Shown one piece after another: positions 41,674 to 52,964 of a stretch of DNA of 64,000 bases. The first letter of the stretch is position 1, and every line of letters starts with the position of its first letter. Position numbers and translations under genes: made by a program. This DNA is from Tillus elongatus (Eukaryota; Arthropoda; Insecta; Coleoptera; Cleridae): contig OZ023265.1 of assembly GCA_964006375.1 (NCBI GenBank), positions 10,945,795-11,009,794 of the forward strand. The letters are read 5' to 3'. The notes beneath the pieces are model-generated. The model ran no database searches and was not told where the DNA came from. It was given only the letters and a program-made list of their open reading frames with translations.

Positions 41674-42049
41674 AAATGTACCTTAGAACCTCGGTGGTTC
41701 AGGGGTAAGTACGTGTGCCTCTGAACCGAAGGGTACTGGGTTCCATCCCAAGGTACTCCTTTCACTTTTTCAGTACATACTGTAACATTAACAGCAGCCG
41801 AGGTTCTGGCATTATATTTGAGCAAGTTGAATGTCTGCACGTTCGGCCCTTCGGAGGGGGCGTAAAGCCGTCGGTCCCGTGTCCATGCGATGTTGGGCAC
41901 GTTAAAGATCCCTACCCTCCTTACAGAAAGGCATGGGTTCGGCAAAATTTCCAGGATAGTGAGGTGAAACTGCTCCCTGGCGTCGGTGATTGGCCATATT
42001 CGTAGAAATAGGCCGACATTAAAGAAACAAAACACACACAAATGTACCT
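41674..42049 (+). mobile_element. SINE-2 with 10-bp TSD
   Basis: The element at 41,684-42,039 is flanked by AAATGTACCT at 41,674-41,683 and 42,040-42,049. The head AACCTCGGTGGTTCAGGGGT carries an A-box-like stretch. B-box-like GGGTTCCATCCCA has one change from the other copy. The body includes GCACGTTCGGCCCTTCGGAG, CGTAAAGCCGTCGGTCCC, GGGCACGTTAAAGATCCC and AGGATAGTGAGGTGAAACTG. The tail is CATTAAAGAAACAAAACACA. The 135-codon minus-strand frame across it is incidental. Confidence 0.92.
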
Positions 42050-42540
42050 AACATTCAACCATCTGGGTTACGATTTCGGGCATATTCATTATTATACTAT
42101 TGACTAAGTCAATCCAATCATTAAGGTTAACGTATTACATATTATGTTATGCAAAAAGTGTCTAATAATGGTATACAGGGGCGACTACAAAAACATGTTT
42201 TGTCTATTTCTAATACCTAGAATGCCAGCTTTTTGTTGACATTACAAAATGTAATGCTAACACATTCATGTACTGTCGGTTTATGTTGTGTATCGATAAA
42301 ATGTTGGACGAATGTATTCATTTTCTGTAGTGTTTTTTATTCATTAATTCAGCTTATCATAATAAAAATATTTTTTATGAGAACACTTGCAATAAATGTA
42401 TTGCTTCACCAGTCACTAAAATGAAGTGAATATACAATAATGTATTTGAGAAGGTACAGAATACTTAAAAGAAATAGAGTAGAGAATGGGTGGATCTTAA
42501 ATATTTTGCGTATTTTACGAAAGCTCTGATAAGGTAAAAT
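42050..42540. other. No supported feature
   Basis: AT-rich; nothing recognised. Confidence 0.5.
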
Positions 42541-42664
42541 AGGTACAATTTTAGTGAAAAAAATTATTAATGAGGAGATCACGTCTTTTGAATTTCTTAA
42601 AATGAGCGCGAACTAGGACCACTAGAACCCATATTCAATTCAATTTTTATATGTTATGCAATAT

Positions 42665-42848
<184 letters not shown>

Positions 42849-43516
42849 ATGTATGTATCACACCGATAACTCAAAAAATAATGAGCCGATCTTGATCAAA
42901 TTTGGTAAGTACTTCCTTTTGCAAGAGGCTTGGACAAGTTCGTTAGCCAGGTAAATCGGCTCAGGTTTTCCCGGAAAATTTTGTGTTTGCTTTCTAAAAA
43001 AATTGATATCTCCGTAAATAACAAAGGGCAACCAAATTTGGTACGGGTATTTGTATTATAAAGAGTGAACTCTTTACCAAAATTTAGGTCTCTAGCTTTA
43101 AAGACAACGAAGTTATGGGCAGTTAAAGAAACAAATTTTGGAGTTTTCCTTAAAACGTCAAACTCGCAATTTTAAACGTCAAAATTGGCAATGTTTAGGC
43201 AAAGAATGTGAAACAAATACCGATTGTGAAAAGAAAATGTTGCAAGAAGAGTGTTCTGCGAACCCTTAAGTTACAGATACAACCGTCATTGCCCTTCATT
43301 TTACTAAAATATTTACAAAATATCCATTTCAAACAGACCCTTTCTTTGATGCTTTGGCTGTCAGTTTAGTTAAGTTGATGCCTTTTTGGGATATTTATTT
43401 GTAGGTTTAGTGAAGTTTATGGTTTAACGGTCTATAATTCTTTTTAGCTAATTTTCGTAGAACAAATTTGTTAATGCTTTTTTTATCCAAATATGATGCG
43501 TTTATAAGAAAATAAT

Positions 43517-45150
43517 CTGGACGCAGTAAGTGCGTTTTGGTAGCGAATTTTCGGTAAATTTGCAGATTAGCTCCCGAACGCTTTTCAAAAAACTGTTTTC
43601 AGAAATCTGCCTAGCCCCCCCCCTGGATCCACAAAACCCAAGAAAAATTTCTTGTTCACACCCCCCAAGGAAGTTACGGGACCAGGGGTGAATAGGGCTG
43701 CTGGGCGAGGTAGGTGGTAAAAAGGAAATATCAGCAGAAAATGCGAATAAAACGGGCTTGAAAGTTGTCTTTTTTACATCTTGAAGCCATATCCCCCTTA
43801 AACCCTGCCTACCCCGCAGAGCACCCCTATTCCCCCAAAAAATTTCTTGTTTACACACCCCGAGGAAGTTACAGGACCAGGAGCGAGTAGGGATGTATAA
43901 TTTTTTTAAGCTAATTTTCGTAGAACAAATTCGTTAATGCATTTTTGAATTTTTTATCGAAATATGATGCGTTTGTAAGAAAAAGATCTAGACGCAGTAA
44001 GTGCGTTTTGGTAGCGAATTTTCGGTAAATTTGCAGTTTAGCTCCCGAACGCTTTTCAAAACACTGTGTTCAGAAACCTGCCTAGCCCCCCCCCCCCTCT
44101 GGATCCACAAACCCCCAAGAAAAAATGTTGTTCACATTCCCCAAGGAAGTTACGGGACCAGGAGTGAGTAGGGATGTATAATTTTTTTTTTAAGCTATTT
44201 TTCGTAGAACAAATTCCTTAGTGCATTTTTGCATTTTTTTTTATAGAAATATGATGCGTTTGTAAGAAAAAAATCTGGACGGGTAAGTGCGTTTTGATAG
44301 CGAATTTTCAGTAAGTTTGCAGTTTAGTTCCCGAACAGTTTTTCAAAAAACTGTTTTCGGAAACCTGCCTAGCTCACCCCCACAAACCCCAAGAAAATTT
44401 TCTTGTTCACACCCCCCAAGGAAGTTACGCGAGCAGGAGTGAGTAGGGGTGCTGAGCGGGGTAGGTAGTAAAAAGGATATGAGCAGAAAATTCTAATAAA
44501 GCGGGCTTGAAGCTGTCTATTTCACATCTTTAAGCCATATCGTCCTTAAACCCTGCCTACCCCGCACAGCACCCCTATTCTCTCCCAGTCCCATAACTTC
44601 CTTGGGGGGGTGTGAACAAGAAATTTTTCTTGTGGTTTGTGCATCCAGGTGGGGTCCTAGTAATGTTTCTGAAAACAATTTGTTGAAAAGCGTTCGGGAG
44701 CTAATCTGCAAATTTACCGAATTTTCATTAAATCCTTCAAATTTCAATAACTCAATTTGCTATTAACGTAAGCTTTGTTGGTTAGAAAACAAACATTCAA
44801 GTTTATTTTCGGAAAATGTTTGTATATTTTCAAACCATAAGTAATTTTGTTAAAATATAGTACATTTTTTCTACCGCATAGGCTATACTGGTAATCAGAT
44901 TGATGCCTGTTCGCATTTGCTATTAAAAACATTTTTATGGTAATTCACTTCCATAACACACTTGCTGCATCCAGACTTTTGAAAAATGTTTATATATTTT
45001 CAAACAATAAAGTTATTTCAATGAAATATGGTACATTGTTTCCACTATATAGGCAACCAAGTTTGATGCCTGCTTTCATCAAAGAAAGACATTTGCTATT
45101 AAAAATATTTTAAAGAAAATTCGCTACCATAACGCACTTGCTGCGTCCAG
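43517..45150. mobile_element. Nested Rep-A/Rep-C cluster
   Basis: Rep-A left ends at 43,517, 43,988 and 44,275 (CTGGACGCAGTAAGTGCG or close) and right ends finishing at 44,974 and 45,150. Rep-C sequence follows each left end. The unit 44,275-44,974 is a Rep-A interrupted by a full Rep-C. Others are partial tandem copies. Confidence 0.65.
44302..44726. mobile_element. Rep-C, complete foldback with 8-bp TSD
   Basis: Arms of roughly 170 bp (44,310-44,480 and 44,530-44,718). Left blocks AGTTTGCAGTTTAG, CACCCCCCAAGGAAGTTACG, GAGTGAGTAGGGGTGCTGAG are met in reverse by CACAGCACCCCTATTC, CATAACTTCCTTGGGGGGGT and CTAATCTGCAAATTTACC. GAATTTTC flanks both sides (44,302-44,309 and 44,719-44,726), inside the Rep-A terminus. 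Non-coding. Confidence 0.75.
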
Positions 45151-45228
45151 AGATGTTTTTCTTTTATCGGGGTTTTTTCACTTGATGGGATTATTTGGAC
45201 ACTAGTTTATGTTATTCAAGTACCTTAC

Positions 45229-45480
45229 TCATGAAGCATCGCAATTACTGACTGTAACAGTCCAGTAAACTTGGCAACAGTGAGGAGTGGCGTGGCTGGT
45301 TGGCGGCGTATCTGATCGATACCGGCGGCCGGCTGAGTGTGTTGTGTTATCGAGCGGGCTGAGAGCGGCCGTGGGGCAGGTTAGTCGAGGGTCAAGGGCA
45401 GCAGCAGCTGCGGCCACCGCCTCTGCCACCAACATACACCTCCACCATCCCCCTCCATTGCCATCACATTGATAATAAGC
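45229..45480. other. GC-rich CpG-containing block, unassigned
   Basis: GGCGGCCGGCTGAG, CGAGCGGGCTGAGAGCGGCC, GCAGCAGCAGCTGCGGCC, then CTCCACCATCCCCCTCC. Unlike nearly all other sequence here, it has high GC and several CpGs. A plus frame (61 codons) and a minus frame (105 codons, Ala-rich) are unrecognised. It could be a promoter/5' UTR or a repeat of unknown kind. Confidence 0.3.
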
Positions 45481-45484
45481 CGCC

Positions 45485-46450
45485 GCCCAAACACTCTCAC
45501 ACCTCACCTGTACCGGTATCTGCTGTCTACTTGGGTATTTGTCCATGAAAGGGAAAAAAGAGTAACAGCTATTACACTTTTGATTTTGCTTTTGAAGAAA
45601 TACGACCCGTTACATTTATTCGATGTGTATTATTGCAAGTGGCATTTTCGTCATGTGTTCCATAAGACCAACTTTTTTCTAATTTAGCCATTTGTCGATT
45701 GTTAAAATTTATTGTTTTTATTATTATTAGTGTGTCAAGGTTCGTTTTAGACATGCTCAGTCTATCTTACGAAAAGTGAATGTAGTTACTTCGATATCAG
45801 CTGTCCACTTTTGTCTATGCTCAAAGTTTATAACTCTTCTCTGAACAGCATGAAAAGGTAAATGTTGTTTTCTAACAGACCTTAAAAAATGCATTAAATA
45901 TAAATGTAGATACGAAATACAAATTTGAACTCAATTGGTTTAGTAGATCTTGAGTTATAACTAAATAAAAAATCAATAATCTACTATATGACCTGAAATC
46001 ACCTCTAAATGGATGCCTATAATATTAGACAAGGTCAGGCAGATAAATCAGGGTTCCACCGCCACTGCTAACAAAATTTCCAAATTTAATTTTAAACGGA
46101 CAGGCTACAAAAGTATGTCACAGTAAACAATAGGCGGGGTTTCCATGTACGACAACCCTAATCTGAATCTGTAGATATCAGAAAAATGTGAATAATTGAA
46201 AAATTTATTTAAAGTGATTCAGTTTGGTTAAAAGAAATCTATAACTACGTTTTATTATGTATAAATATTAAGCGTCCTATTTTCACGGCATTTGAAAGCC
46301 ATCTCCATTTCTCTAGTTTAATCTGACAACGCCACTATTTGTCCTTTGTAACTGACAGGAGTCATGAGAGAAACGTGTACGTTCTGCGCACAACCTCGAA
46401 ATCGACTCCGCTAATACCTTAGAATTTCAGAATATAAAACAACTACCTAT
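45485..46450. other. No supported feature
   Basis: AT-rich sequence; no recognised motif. Confidence 0.5.
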
Positions 46451-46452
46451 AT

Positions 46453-46525
46453 TGCATACAGACTTTGAGAATACTTCTCTGGCTTCACAGTGAAGCCAGA
46501 GAAGTATTCTCCAAGTCTGTATGCA
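46453..46525. repeat. Near-perfect 73-bp palindrome
   Basis: The left arm 46,453-46,488 (TGCATACAGACTTTGAGAAT...TTCAC) is the reverse complement of 46,490-46,525, with one mismatch in 36 and a single-base centre (A at 46,489). No repeat family or gene explains it. A long RNA hairpin or a cruciform is possible. Confidence 0.92.
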
Positions 46526-46529
46526 GTAT

Positions 46530-47065
46530 GGACAAGTTTCACCAAGTAAGGGCAACAACAATCAATGAAGTACCTATATTCTAAGATTAATAGAAATAGT
46601 AGGTAAATAATAACCCAATTTTTAATTTTAACATAACTGAAACAAATGCCTTTGGCCGTCCACTGTGACTCTACTATATTATGATTCTAACATCCAGTCA
46701 AACAAATAAGAAAGTGGTAATGTACATGAGATTCAGGTTCTCAATCAATGCATATAGGTATTATATTACTAAAGTGAAATTAACTGAATTATAAAATAAA
46801 TTATTTTAAGAAGAAATACATCTATCGCAAACTAATGTAACTATAATATCTAGGGTACCTAGGTACTTATGGTTTTTTACTCTTAGCTTTTACTCTTTAT
46901 GGAACACTTGAAGTAAAGGAAACTACATAATATCATGAAGCAGTTTAAATTACATTATACAATCAGATGTAGATTATTAAAATTTTAAATTCAAAATTTT
47001 GTATTGTTTATATTTATTTCATTATCAAAAGGTATGGATACAGTAATACTAAATAAGTGTTCAAA
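46530..47065. other. No supported feature
   Basis: AT-rich; nothing recognised. Confidence 0.5.
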
Positions 47066-47070
47066 AGAGT

Positions 47071-47160
47071 TTAGGTGCAGCAAGTGCGTTGCGGTAGCGA
47101 ATTTTTGTAAAAATATTTCAGATAGTGATAACTCAATTTTCCATTAAACTAGAATCTTTA
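47071..47160. repeat. Decayed Rep-A left end
   Basis: AGGTGCAGCAAGTGCGTTGC, GGTAGCGAATTTTTG, GATAACTCAATTTTCC. The rest is replaced by other sequence. Confidence 0.55.
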
Positions 47161-47334
47161 GTTTCGATATATAGTAAAACCCATATAAAGGCAGTACTAG
47201 ATTTGAAAAATAACTACAAATTTCTTTTAAAAAAACCTTTTTTGTTATTTTGTTTGTTTGTTGTAATAAGGAAAAATACCTGCCACGTTTATAATTTGGC
47301 AGGTACATTCCTTTTGGAAATAAAAATTGAATTT

Positions 47335-47715
47335 TCGGTAAATTTGCAGTTTAGCACATGGGGTTTGTTCCGTCAGGGCTCGTCCGCGACCTTGCCGCCC
47401 CGATAGCACCGCAACCCTTTAGCACATGGGGTACTTTTAGAAAAAAAAATCCAGAAACATGCTTAGAACCATTTCTGAATGCACATACCACAAGATAATT
47501 TTCTTGCAAATAGCCCTTAAGAAAGTTACAGGGTGAGGAGTGAATAGAGAGGTGCTGGGCGGAGAAGAAGATTAAAAGGAAATGTGAGCGGAAAGTTCGA
47601 AAAAACCAGCTTAGTTGGACCTCTATAAGCTACCTTTTACCAATTTTGCAGCTGTACTTCCTTAAAATCCTGTTTACTTCGCCCAGAACCCTTATGCACA
47701 GCAGGTCCCGCAACT
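47335..47715 (+). repeat. Rep-C copy with inserted gamma tail
   Basis: TTCGGTAAATTTGCAGTTTA begins the Rep-C terminus, followed by CAGAAACATGCTTAGAACC, AGCCCTTAAGAAAGTTACAG and GAGGTGCTGGGCGGAGAAG; the other arm follows as TAAAATCCTGTTTACTTCGC. Arms have diverged. Confidence 0.65.
47350..47432 (-). mobile_element. Solo LINE-gamma tail, minus strand, 15-bp TSD
   Basis: The 53-bp insert 47,365-47,417 reads, on the minus strand, GGGTTGCGGTGCTATCGGGG, CGGCAAGGTCGCGGACGAGC, CCTGACGGAACAA. Both sides carry TTTAGCACATGGGGT (47,350-47,364 and 47,418-47,432). It is the shortest retrocopy in the window and sits inside Rep-C. Confidence 0.93.
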
Positions 47716-47724
47716 TTCTTTGTT

Positions 47725-48035
47725 TAGGCAAAGAACATGAAACAAATACGGATTGTAAAAAGAAAATGTTGCAAGAACAGTGTTCTGCAAACCCTTAAGT
47801 TTCAGCATCAACCGTCATTGCCCTTCATTTTACTAAAATGTTTACAGAAAATTCATTTCAAATAAACCCTTTCTCTGATGCTTTGACTGTCGCTTTAGTT
47901 AAGTTGTTGCTTTCGCTGTAGGTTTAGTTAAGTTTATGGTTTAATGGTCTATAATCTTTAGCTAATTTTCGTAGAACAAATTCGTTAATGCATTTTTGCA
48001 TTTTTTACCGCAATATGATGTATGTCTGTAAGAAG
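47725..48035 (+). repeat. Rep-B copy 8, right part
   Basis: GTTTAGGCAAAGAACATGAA, GAAAATGTTGCAAGAACAGT, AATTCATTTCAAATAAACCC, then GCTAATTTTCGTAGAAC. It is joined to a Rep-A left end at 48,041. Confidence 0.65.
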
Positions 48036-48040
48036 CAAAT

Positions 48041-48325
48041 CTGGACGCAGTAAGTGCGTTTTGGTAGCGAATTTTCATTAAATTCTTCAAATTTCAATAA
48101 CTGAATTTGCTATTAACGTAAAGTTTGTTGGCTAGGAAACCAACATTTAAGTTTATTTTTGGAAAATTTTTGTACATTTTCAAACCAAAAGTAATTTTGA
48201 TAGTATATAGTGCATTGTTTCTACTACATAAGCTATACCGGTAATCAGATTGATGCCTGCTCGCATTTGCTGTTAAAAAACATTTTTATGAAAATTCACT
48301 TCCATAATGCACTTGCTGCGGCCTG
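48041..48325. mobile_element. Rep-A copy, complete
   Basis: CTGGACGCAGTAAGTGCG left and a right end TGCACTTGCTGCGGCCTG. The interior holds AAAGTTTGTTGGCTAGGAAA and CTATACCGGTAATCAGATTG. A minus-strand Rep-B fragment follows (48,335-48,480). Confidence 0.75.
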
Positions 48326-48485
48326 AACTTTTTTCCTTTAACGTAGAGATCCAAATTTTGGTACATGGTTTGCTTATTATGGTATAAACCCTCGTACCAA
48401 ATCGCTGTAGCTTTGTTATTTCCGGAGATATAAAAATTGTACGAAAGTAAACATATTTAGTTTTTCCAGTTGCAATATATTTATC

Positions 48486-48880
48486 TTGAAACTTTTACTT
48501 AAAAAGTCAATTCCACGATACTTATGTAATTCTCTTCTTCAAAACAAATTTCTATGTATGTGGCAACAGAGCATGTTTCGAACCAGCGAATCGACACGCC
48601 CGTTACGCAACGAAACGGGAATGTACGCACGTTACTTCTATCTTCTCGGTGTCTCCGAAATTCCAGGGCCCTAGCACAACCTTGCAGCCTGCTATATCCC
48701 AGACTATCCAGCTTTTCTCCTAGGCTCGTCTTCCTACCCCGCATGCCCGCCTTTCTGGCTCTTTCCTTTTCCCTTTTGTTTCTGTTGTGGTTTCCAAATT
48801 CTAAACCCAGCGAGTCTCTTATTACCTCGCACGTTTCAGTATGAGATCCTTCACCTCGATCTTGACCCATCAAACACACA
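48486..48880. other. Unassigned block with balanced base composition
   Basis: Contains a pyrimidine-rich run around 48,705-48,800 and open frames on both strands (96 codons plus, 126 codons minus, Arg/Lys-rich). No family resemblance and no repeat here. It is a third candidate for non-repetitive, possibly transcribed DNA. Confidence 0.3.
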
Positions 48881-49350
48881 TCTTTGTAGGTCTATGAGAC
48901 TACGTAAACAAGACAACACACACACACGTGGCTGTGTGGATATGTATTTGTGTTTGCGTCACGGTTGTTGTCTATTTTTGTTGTGGCGAATTTTTGCGAT
49001 GTTATTTAAACTGATTAAATTTGTTGTTGGTTTTAACGGAAGCTGCTATTTGCTAGTAGGTATCGTATTATTTATTCTGTGGTATTATCATCTGTTTTGA
49101 CTATTTTATCGCAATACTAACGGCACAACTAACCTGTGATAAAGCGAATGATTGTTTATGCAAAAAACGTAAATATTTTCTCTATACTTTCAGAGATCTT
49201 ATTCTGGTTAAAGTATTTTCTTGTAAATATGTAACGTAAAACTAGTGAATCCGGTAATTACTATTAAATAATTTTGACTGTCTAAATGTGTTTGTTGTCA
49301 AGGCTAATAATACTGATACGTTGATAACAAACAAGACATTTAAAAATAGA
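48881..49350. other. No supported feature
   Basis: AT-rich; a 68-codon hydrophobic frame at 48,894-49,100 is unrecognised. Confidence 0.4.
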
Positions 49351-49355
49351 AAAGT

Positions 49356-49662
49356 CTGGACGCAGCAAGGGCGTTATGGTAGTACATTTTCATAATAATG
49401 TTTTTAAAAGGAAATATATATTTTTTTAAGAAAGCTTGCATCTAATTTGGTTACCAGTATAACCTATATAGGAGAAACAATGTACCATATTTCATCAAAA
49501 TAACTTTATTGTTTGAAAATGTACAAAAATCTTCCGAAAATTAAATTAAAATGTGCTCAAAAAACTGATTTCTTGGTCAACCTTATAGGTTAATAGTAAA
49601 TTAAGCTATCGAATGAAACATTTTATAAAAATCACTACCATAACGCACTTGCTGAGTCCCGA
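49356..49662. mobile_element. Rep-A copy, complete
   Basis: CTGGACGCAGCAAGGGCG left; right end ACGCACTTGCTGAGTCCC. The inverted version of the window's first module follows (49,663-49,890, CAGCGACTTATGGGCC), ending at a (TA)n. Confidence 0.75.
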
Positions 49663-49893
49663 ATTTATTTTCTTACAAACATGCATTATCTTTCGATGAA
49701 AAATCCAAAAATTGCAATATAACGCGTGTTCGATTAGGAAAAAAAATGCCAGACCAGCGACTTATGGGCCACCTGTGATTGTAAAAATATTTTTATAAGG
49801 TGCACTTCCAGACATCGTTTAATTGACATCTAAAAATTTTTCTCATATCTTGTATAATAATGGATATATTGAGCTTTACCCTAGAAATGCGTC

Positions 49894-49898
<5 letters not shown>

Positions 49899-49981
<83 letters not shown>
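49899..49981. repeat. (TA)n microsatellite
   Basis: About 41 TA units following ATGCGTCACCC. Confidence 0.97.
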
Positions 49982-49983
<2 letters not shown>

Positions 49984-50094
49984 GTCAGAAAAGAAAATAC
50001 TTATTTACATGTCACTTTGAAAGTAGATCTCACATTTATCAAAATAATTTGTCACTTGAATATGACATGTACTGTTGCCGTGGACTATTATGCA

Positions 50095-50205
50095 CTAATT
50101 TTCAAACAATAAGTTATTTTGATAAAATATGGTACATTGTTTCTGCTATATAGGCTATACAGGTAACCAGATCGATGCCTGCTTCAATTAGAGAGACATG
50201 TTTAC

Positions 50206-50245
<40 letters not shown>

Positions 50246-50536
50246 TATTCATTGATAAAAATTATACAGTATGCCTATACAATAAGTCTGAGACTTGTGG
50301 TGTACATTGGCATAATTTTAAAAGTTATATCTAAAGCAATGTGACAATTATATATCAAATTCAGCAAACTTCAAATTTTGACAAACCAGGTAAAAAAAAT
50401 TTCTTCGCTTTTATTTCTTCAATCTAATGCTTCACCCATTGCCTTCATTTATGCTAGATCTAAACCACTTCAATACACCATCTTAACTATCACTCTATAT
50501 TAAAAACATTTTTATGAAAATTCACTGCGTCCAGAC
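50095..50536. repeat. Rep-A right half split by a LINE-delta tail
   Basis: Rep-A sequence TTTTGATAAAATATGGTACA and GAGAGACATGTTTACTATT (to 50,204), then the LINE-delta insert, then TTAAAAACATTTTTATGAAA and TTCACTGCGTCCAG (50,504-50,536). The right terminus has lost the CATAACGCACTTG part. Confidence 0.65.
50205..50505 (-). mobile_element. LINE-delta 3' tail inserted in Rep-A
   Basis: (ATT)n at 50,206-50,245, then GATAAAAATTATACAGTATG, CAATAAGTCTGAGACTTGTG, CACCATCTTAACTATCACTC: the minus-strand equivalent of 16,905-17,262. No coding part. Confidence 0.75.
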
Positions 50537-50549
50537 TTTTGACAAATGG

Positions 50550-50920
50550 TTTAGGTATCCAGATTGAACAGAAGAGGCCAGTACACACAACCCTGATGCA
50601 CTCCTCCACATATTTCTATTTCTGGTGTTGTTGTTTTCAACTTTTACTTTCGCTAGTTGATTCCAATACAAATTACGGATAATTCTTATATCCCTACTAT
50701 CTATATTCTTACTCAGTAGAATTTGTCTGCAGCAGTCATGCTGTATACCCTGTCGAATGCCTTCTCAAAATCAACAAAACAAAAATACACTTCCTGATTT
50801 ATATCAATACAAGACGTTTATTCCAAACAAATCTTCTCGGGCGCCCGTCCCTTTTCTAAATCCCATTTGAGTGTCACCAATGTCCTCATCTAATTTCTTA
50901 AAAACTCTGTTTTATATTAT
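50550..50920 (-). pseudogene. LINE-delta-like RTE reverse transcriptase fragment
   Basis: The minus strand encodes KKLDEDIGDTQMGFRKGTGA, DINQEVYFCFVDFEKAFDRV (motif A) and EICGGVHQGCVYWPLLFNL (motif B), with stops and a frameshift between. FVDFEKAFDRV and GVxQGCxxxPLLFNL are RTE-clade signatures. The YADD motif lies beyond the preserved part. Confidence 0.75.
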
Positions 50921-50924
50921 GTTT

Positions 50925-51690
50925 TAAAAAAAACTTTACCGTGTGACTTATCAGCGCTGTATATGATGTATCTCAGCTTGGTATAATAGACCATCATTAT
51001 TCTTTTATATTGCTTCATCTTGAATAATAAAAAGCTAATAATAAGAACAATCAATCTTCTCTTATTCCAGATAAATTTACAGTCCAAGAAAACCAAGACC
51101 CTTCTCTTAGTATCCGAATCCTGACACACTATGATTAATATATGTATGTCTAGAATGTGCCCGTCTGCACGGGAGAGTGATAGAGATAGAGAATAAACTA
51201 GAGGGGATACTCCAGGGACCGATATCCCAGTATCCACGTATTCCTGTATCCCGATGTCAGGCTACCAGACAGGGAAACTACCCTATAAATGGATCCTGAC
51301 TCGGTTACAGACACTCACGATGGTTAACGTCTCCCACACTTTCAGACTGTGATATAAATTTAGTTTGGAGCATTTTAAAGGGGTAAATATCCTCCTTGAA
51401 CTTGGATGGGTTCTTTGTGTTTGGAGGTTCAGTTTGCGTAATATTAAGTAAGTGGTTTGTGTGTTTAGTTACTACCCCAATTTTATTTGTAAAACGTCTC
51501 AGTTACAAGATAAAGGGTACAACACATGTACGGTTCAGAAAGGGCTAGATGTAATGGCGCGAAATACTAAATGTTTGAATTAAACTAAAGTGCGTGCATT
51601 AGCATTCTTAGTTTAGAAAGACTAGCATAGTGGTTCCAATTACTCGATTATATACTCGAGAAGGACCAGAGGAGTTGTTCTTTGTGGGTA
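50925..51690. other. No supported feature
   Basis: No recognised motif; a 106-codon minus frame (50,917-51,237) is Ser/Leu-rich and unrecognised. Confidence 0.4.
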
Positions 51691-51694
51691 CATA

Positions 51695-52900
51695 TTTATA
51701 ATGAATGCACGTGGTAAAAATAACAATTTAATATGACAGTTACAAATTTACATACAAAAAATGAAAAGGTGAGTTGTGATCCAATAATGATCAATACAAT
51801 AAAAGGTGACTGACGATTGGAGATGGGTAGGTTGTCGTAACCAGCCCGTGGATGATGTCGCTGGTAGTTGAGAGCGTCGTCCAAAGGGGCCAAGGTGTTT
51901 CACGTATCCAGGTGACAGATGTGAATTGCAGTGTGTTGATGCCGCGGTTAATTCTTAGCAACCACACCAATTGACGACATTACTGTCGGGATCACTATCT
52001 GCCGTCCACTGTCTCTTTACTTGCATCTCGAGGTCTCTGTACTTGATAATGGCCACATCAGTCAGTGTCACTTGGTTGCAGGACTTGTCCACTATTATTA
52101 TATCTGACCTGTTGTGAGCAATACGTTGATTTGTGAGCACGGTTCGATCCCAGTACAACCTGTATCCTGAGTTCTCTAGAACAGGCTCAGGAGTGTAGTA
52201 AGGCATCTTACTAAAATTTAATGGTCCCAGTTTCAGAGCCAGTTTTGATTAGGTATTTTCGCAACTGCGTCATGCCTCTTTTTATGCCCTGTTGCAGCAA
52301 ACGCTTGATCCTCCGGTGACGTGCTGGATAGTATTTGATGACTGACACCCAAATCTGCATTTGTCATCTTGGACCGAATTATCTCCAACTATATACTTCA
52401 AGCAGTTTCTCGTTGGACTCACCTGATCTTGTATGGCCAACAAAAAACCCTTTGTCTATGAAAAAATATGTCCCAACACCAATCAGTAGTTCGACGCCGA
52501 TACTCTAACATGTGCCTGGAAGGCATCATTCAGATGTCGCCCATGGAGAGGCTTCGGCATCCAACATTGTAGCTTGTCCTAATCAGTCCGATGGTGACTT
52601 TATCTTTCACATTTTCTTAGTTGTAACGGTGTTGAACCATCTGCCTCGCATATGGCACGATGTAATTCAGAACTAAGCGCCTGCTGATGGAAATATGTCC
52701 GCAGATTCAATATCTGCTGGTCCAACTGCTTACCAATATCCAACACTTATCTTCCACCTTGGGGTCTAGGTAGAGATACTCGTCCGATGACACTACGGGG
52801 GCGATGCTTATTGGATTTTATTAGGAGTGTCCGCAACATCCGTTGTAGATTTCCGTTGTCTTATTATTATTATCAATAATCTTACGCACTTACTCAGCAT
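51695..52900 (-). pseudogene. LINE-epsilon C-terminal region, decayed
   Basis: The minus strand shows, through several frames, a Cys/His finger (DDKCRFGCQSS, TIQHVTGG), then MPYYTPEPVLENSGYRLYWD, RTVLTNQRIAHNRSDIIIVD, KSCNQVTLTDVAIIKY, and after a frameshift IPTVMSSIGVVAKN. This block order occurs at the C-terminus of an insect non-LTR retrotransposon group, downstream of its RT. The last module is of unknown function. The best open part is 51,955-52,206 (83 codons). Confidence 0.65.
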
Positions 52901-52964
52901 TTGCTTGCGATGTTAACCTGTCGCGAGCGTAGACGTAGATGGGATTAGGCTCAGCAGTTATATA

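Larger units (their letters stand above)
42857..45155. repeat. Segmental duplication block 1
   Basis: This block corresponds, in the same order and orientation, to 53,309-55,193. It includes the Rep-B right part, then direct units of Rep-B end + Rep-A left end + Rep-C, then Rep-A right ends. Direct units start near 43,433, 43,897 and 44,178 (three here, two in block 2). Confidence 0.75.

Noticed and set aside
48499..48879. 126-codon Arg/Lys-rich minus frame as a host gene
   Set aside because: No recognisable domain, no splice-site evidence, and an opposite-strand frame is equally open; kept only as an unassigned block.
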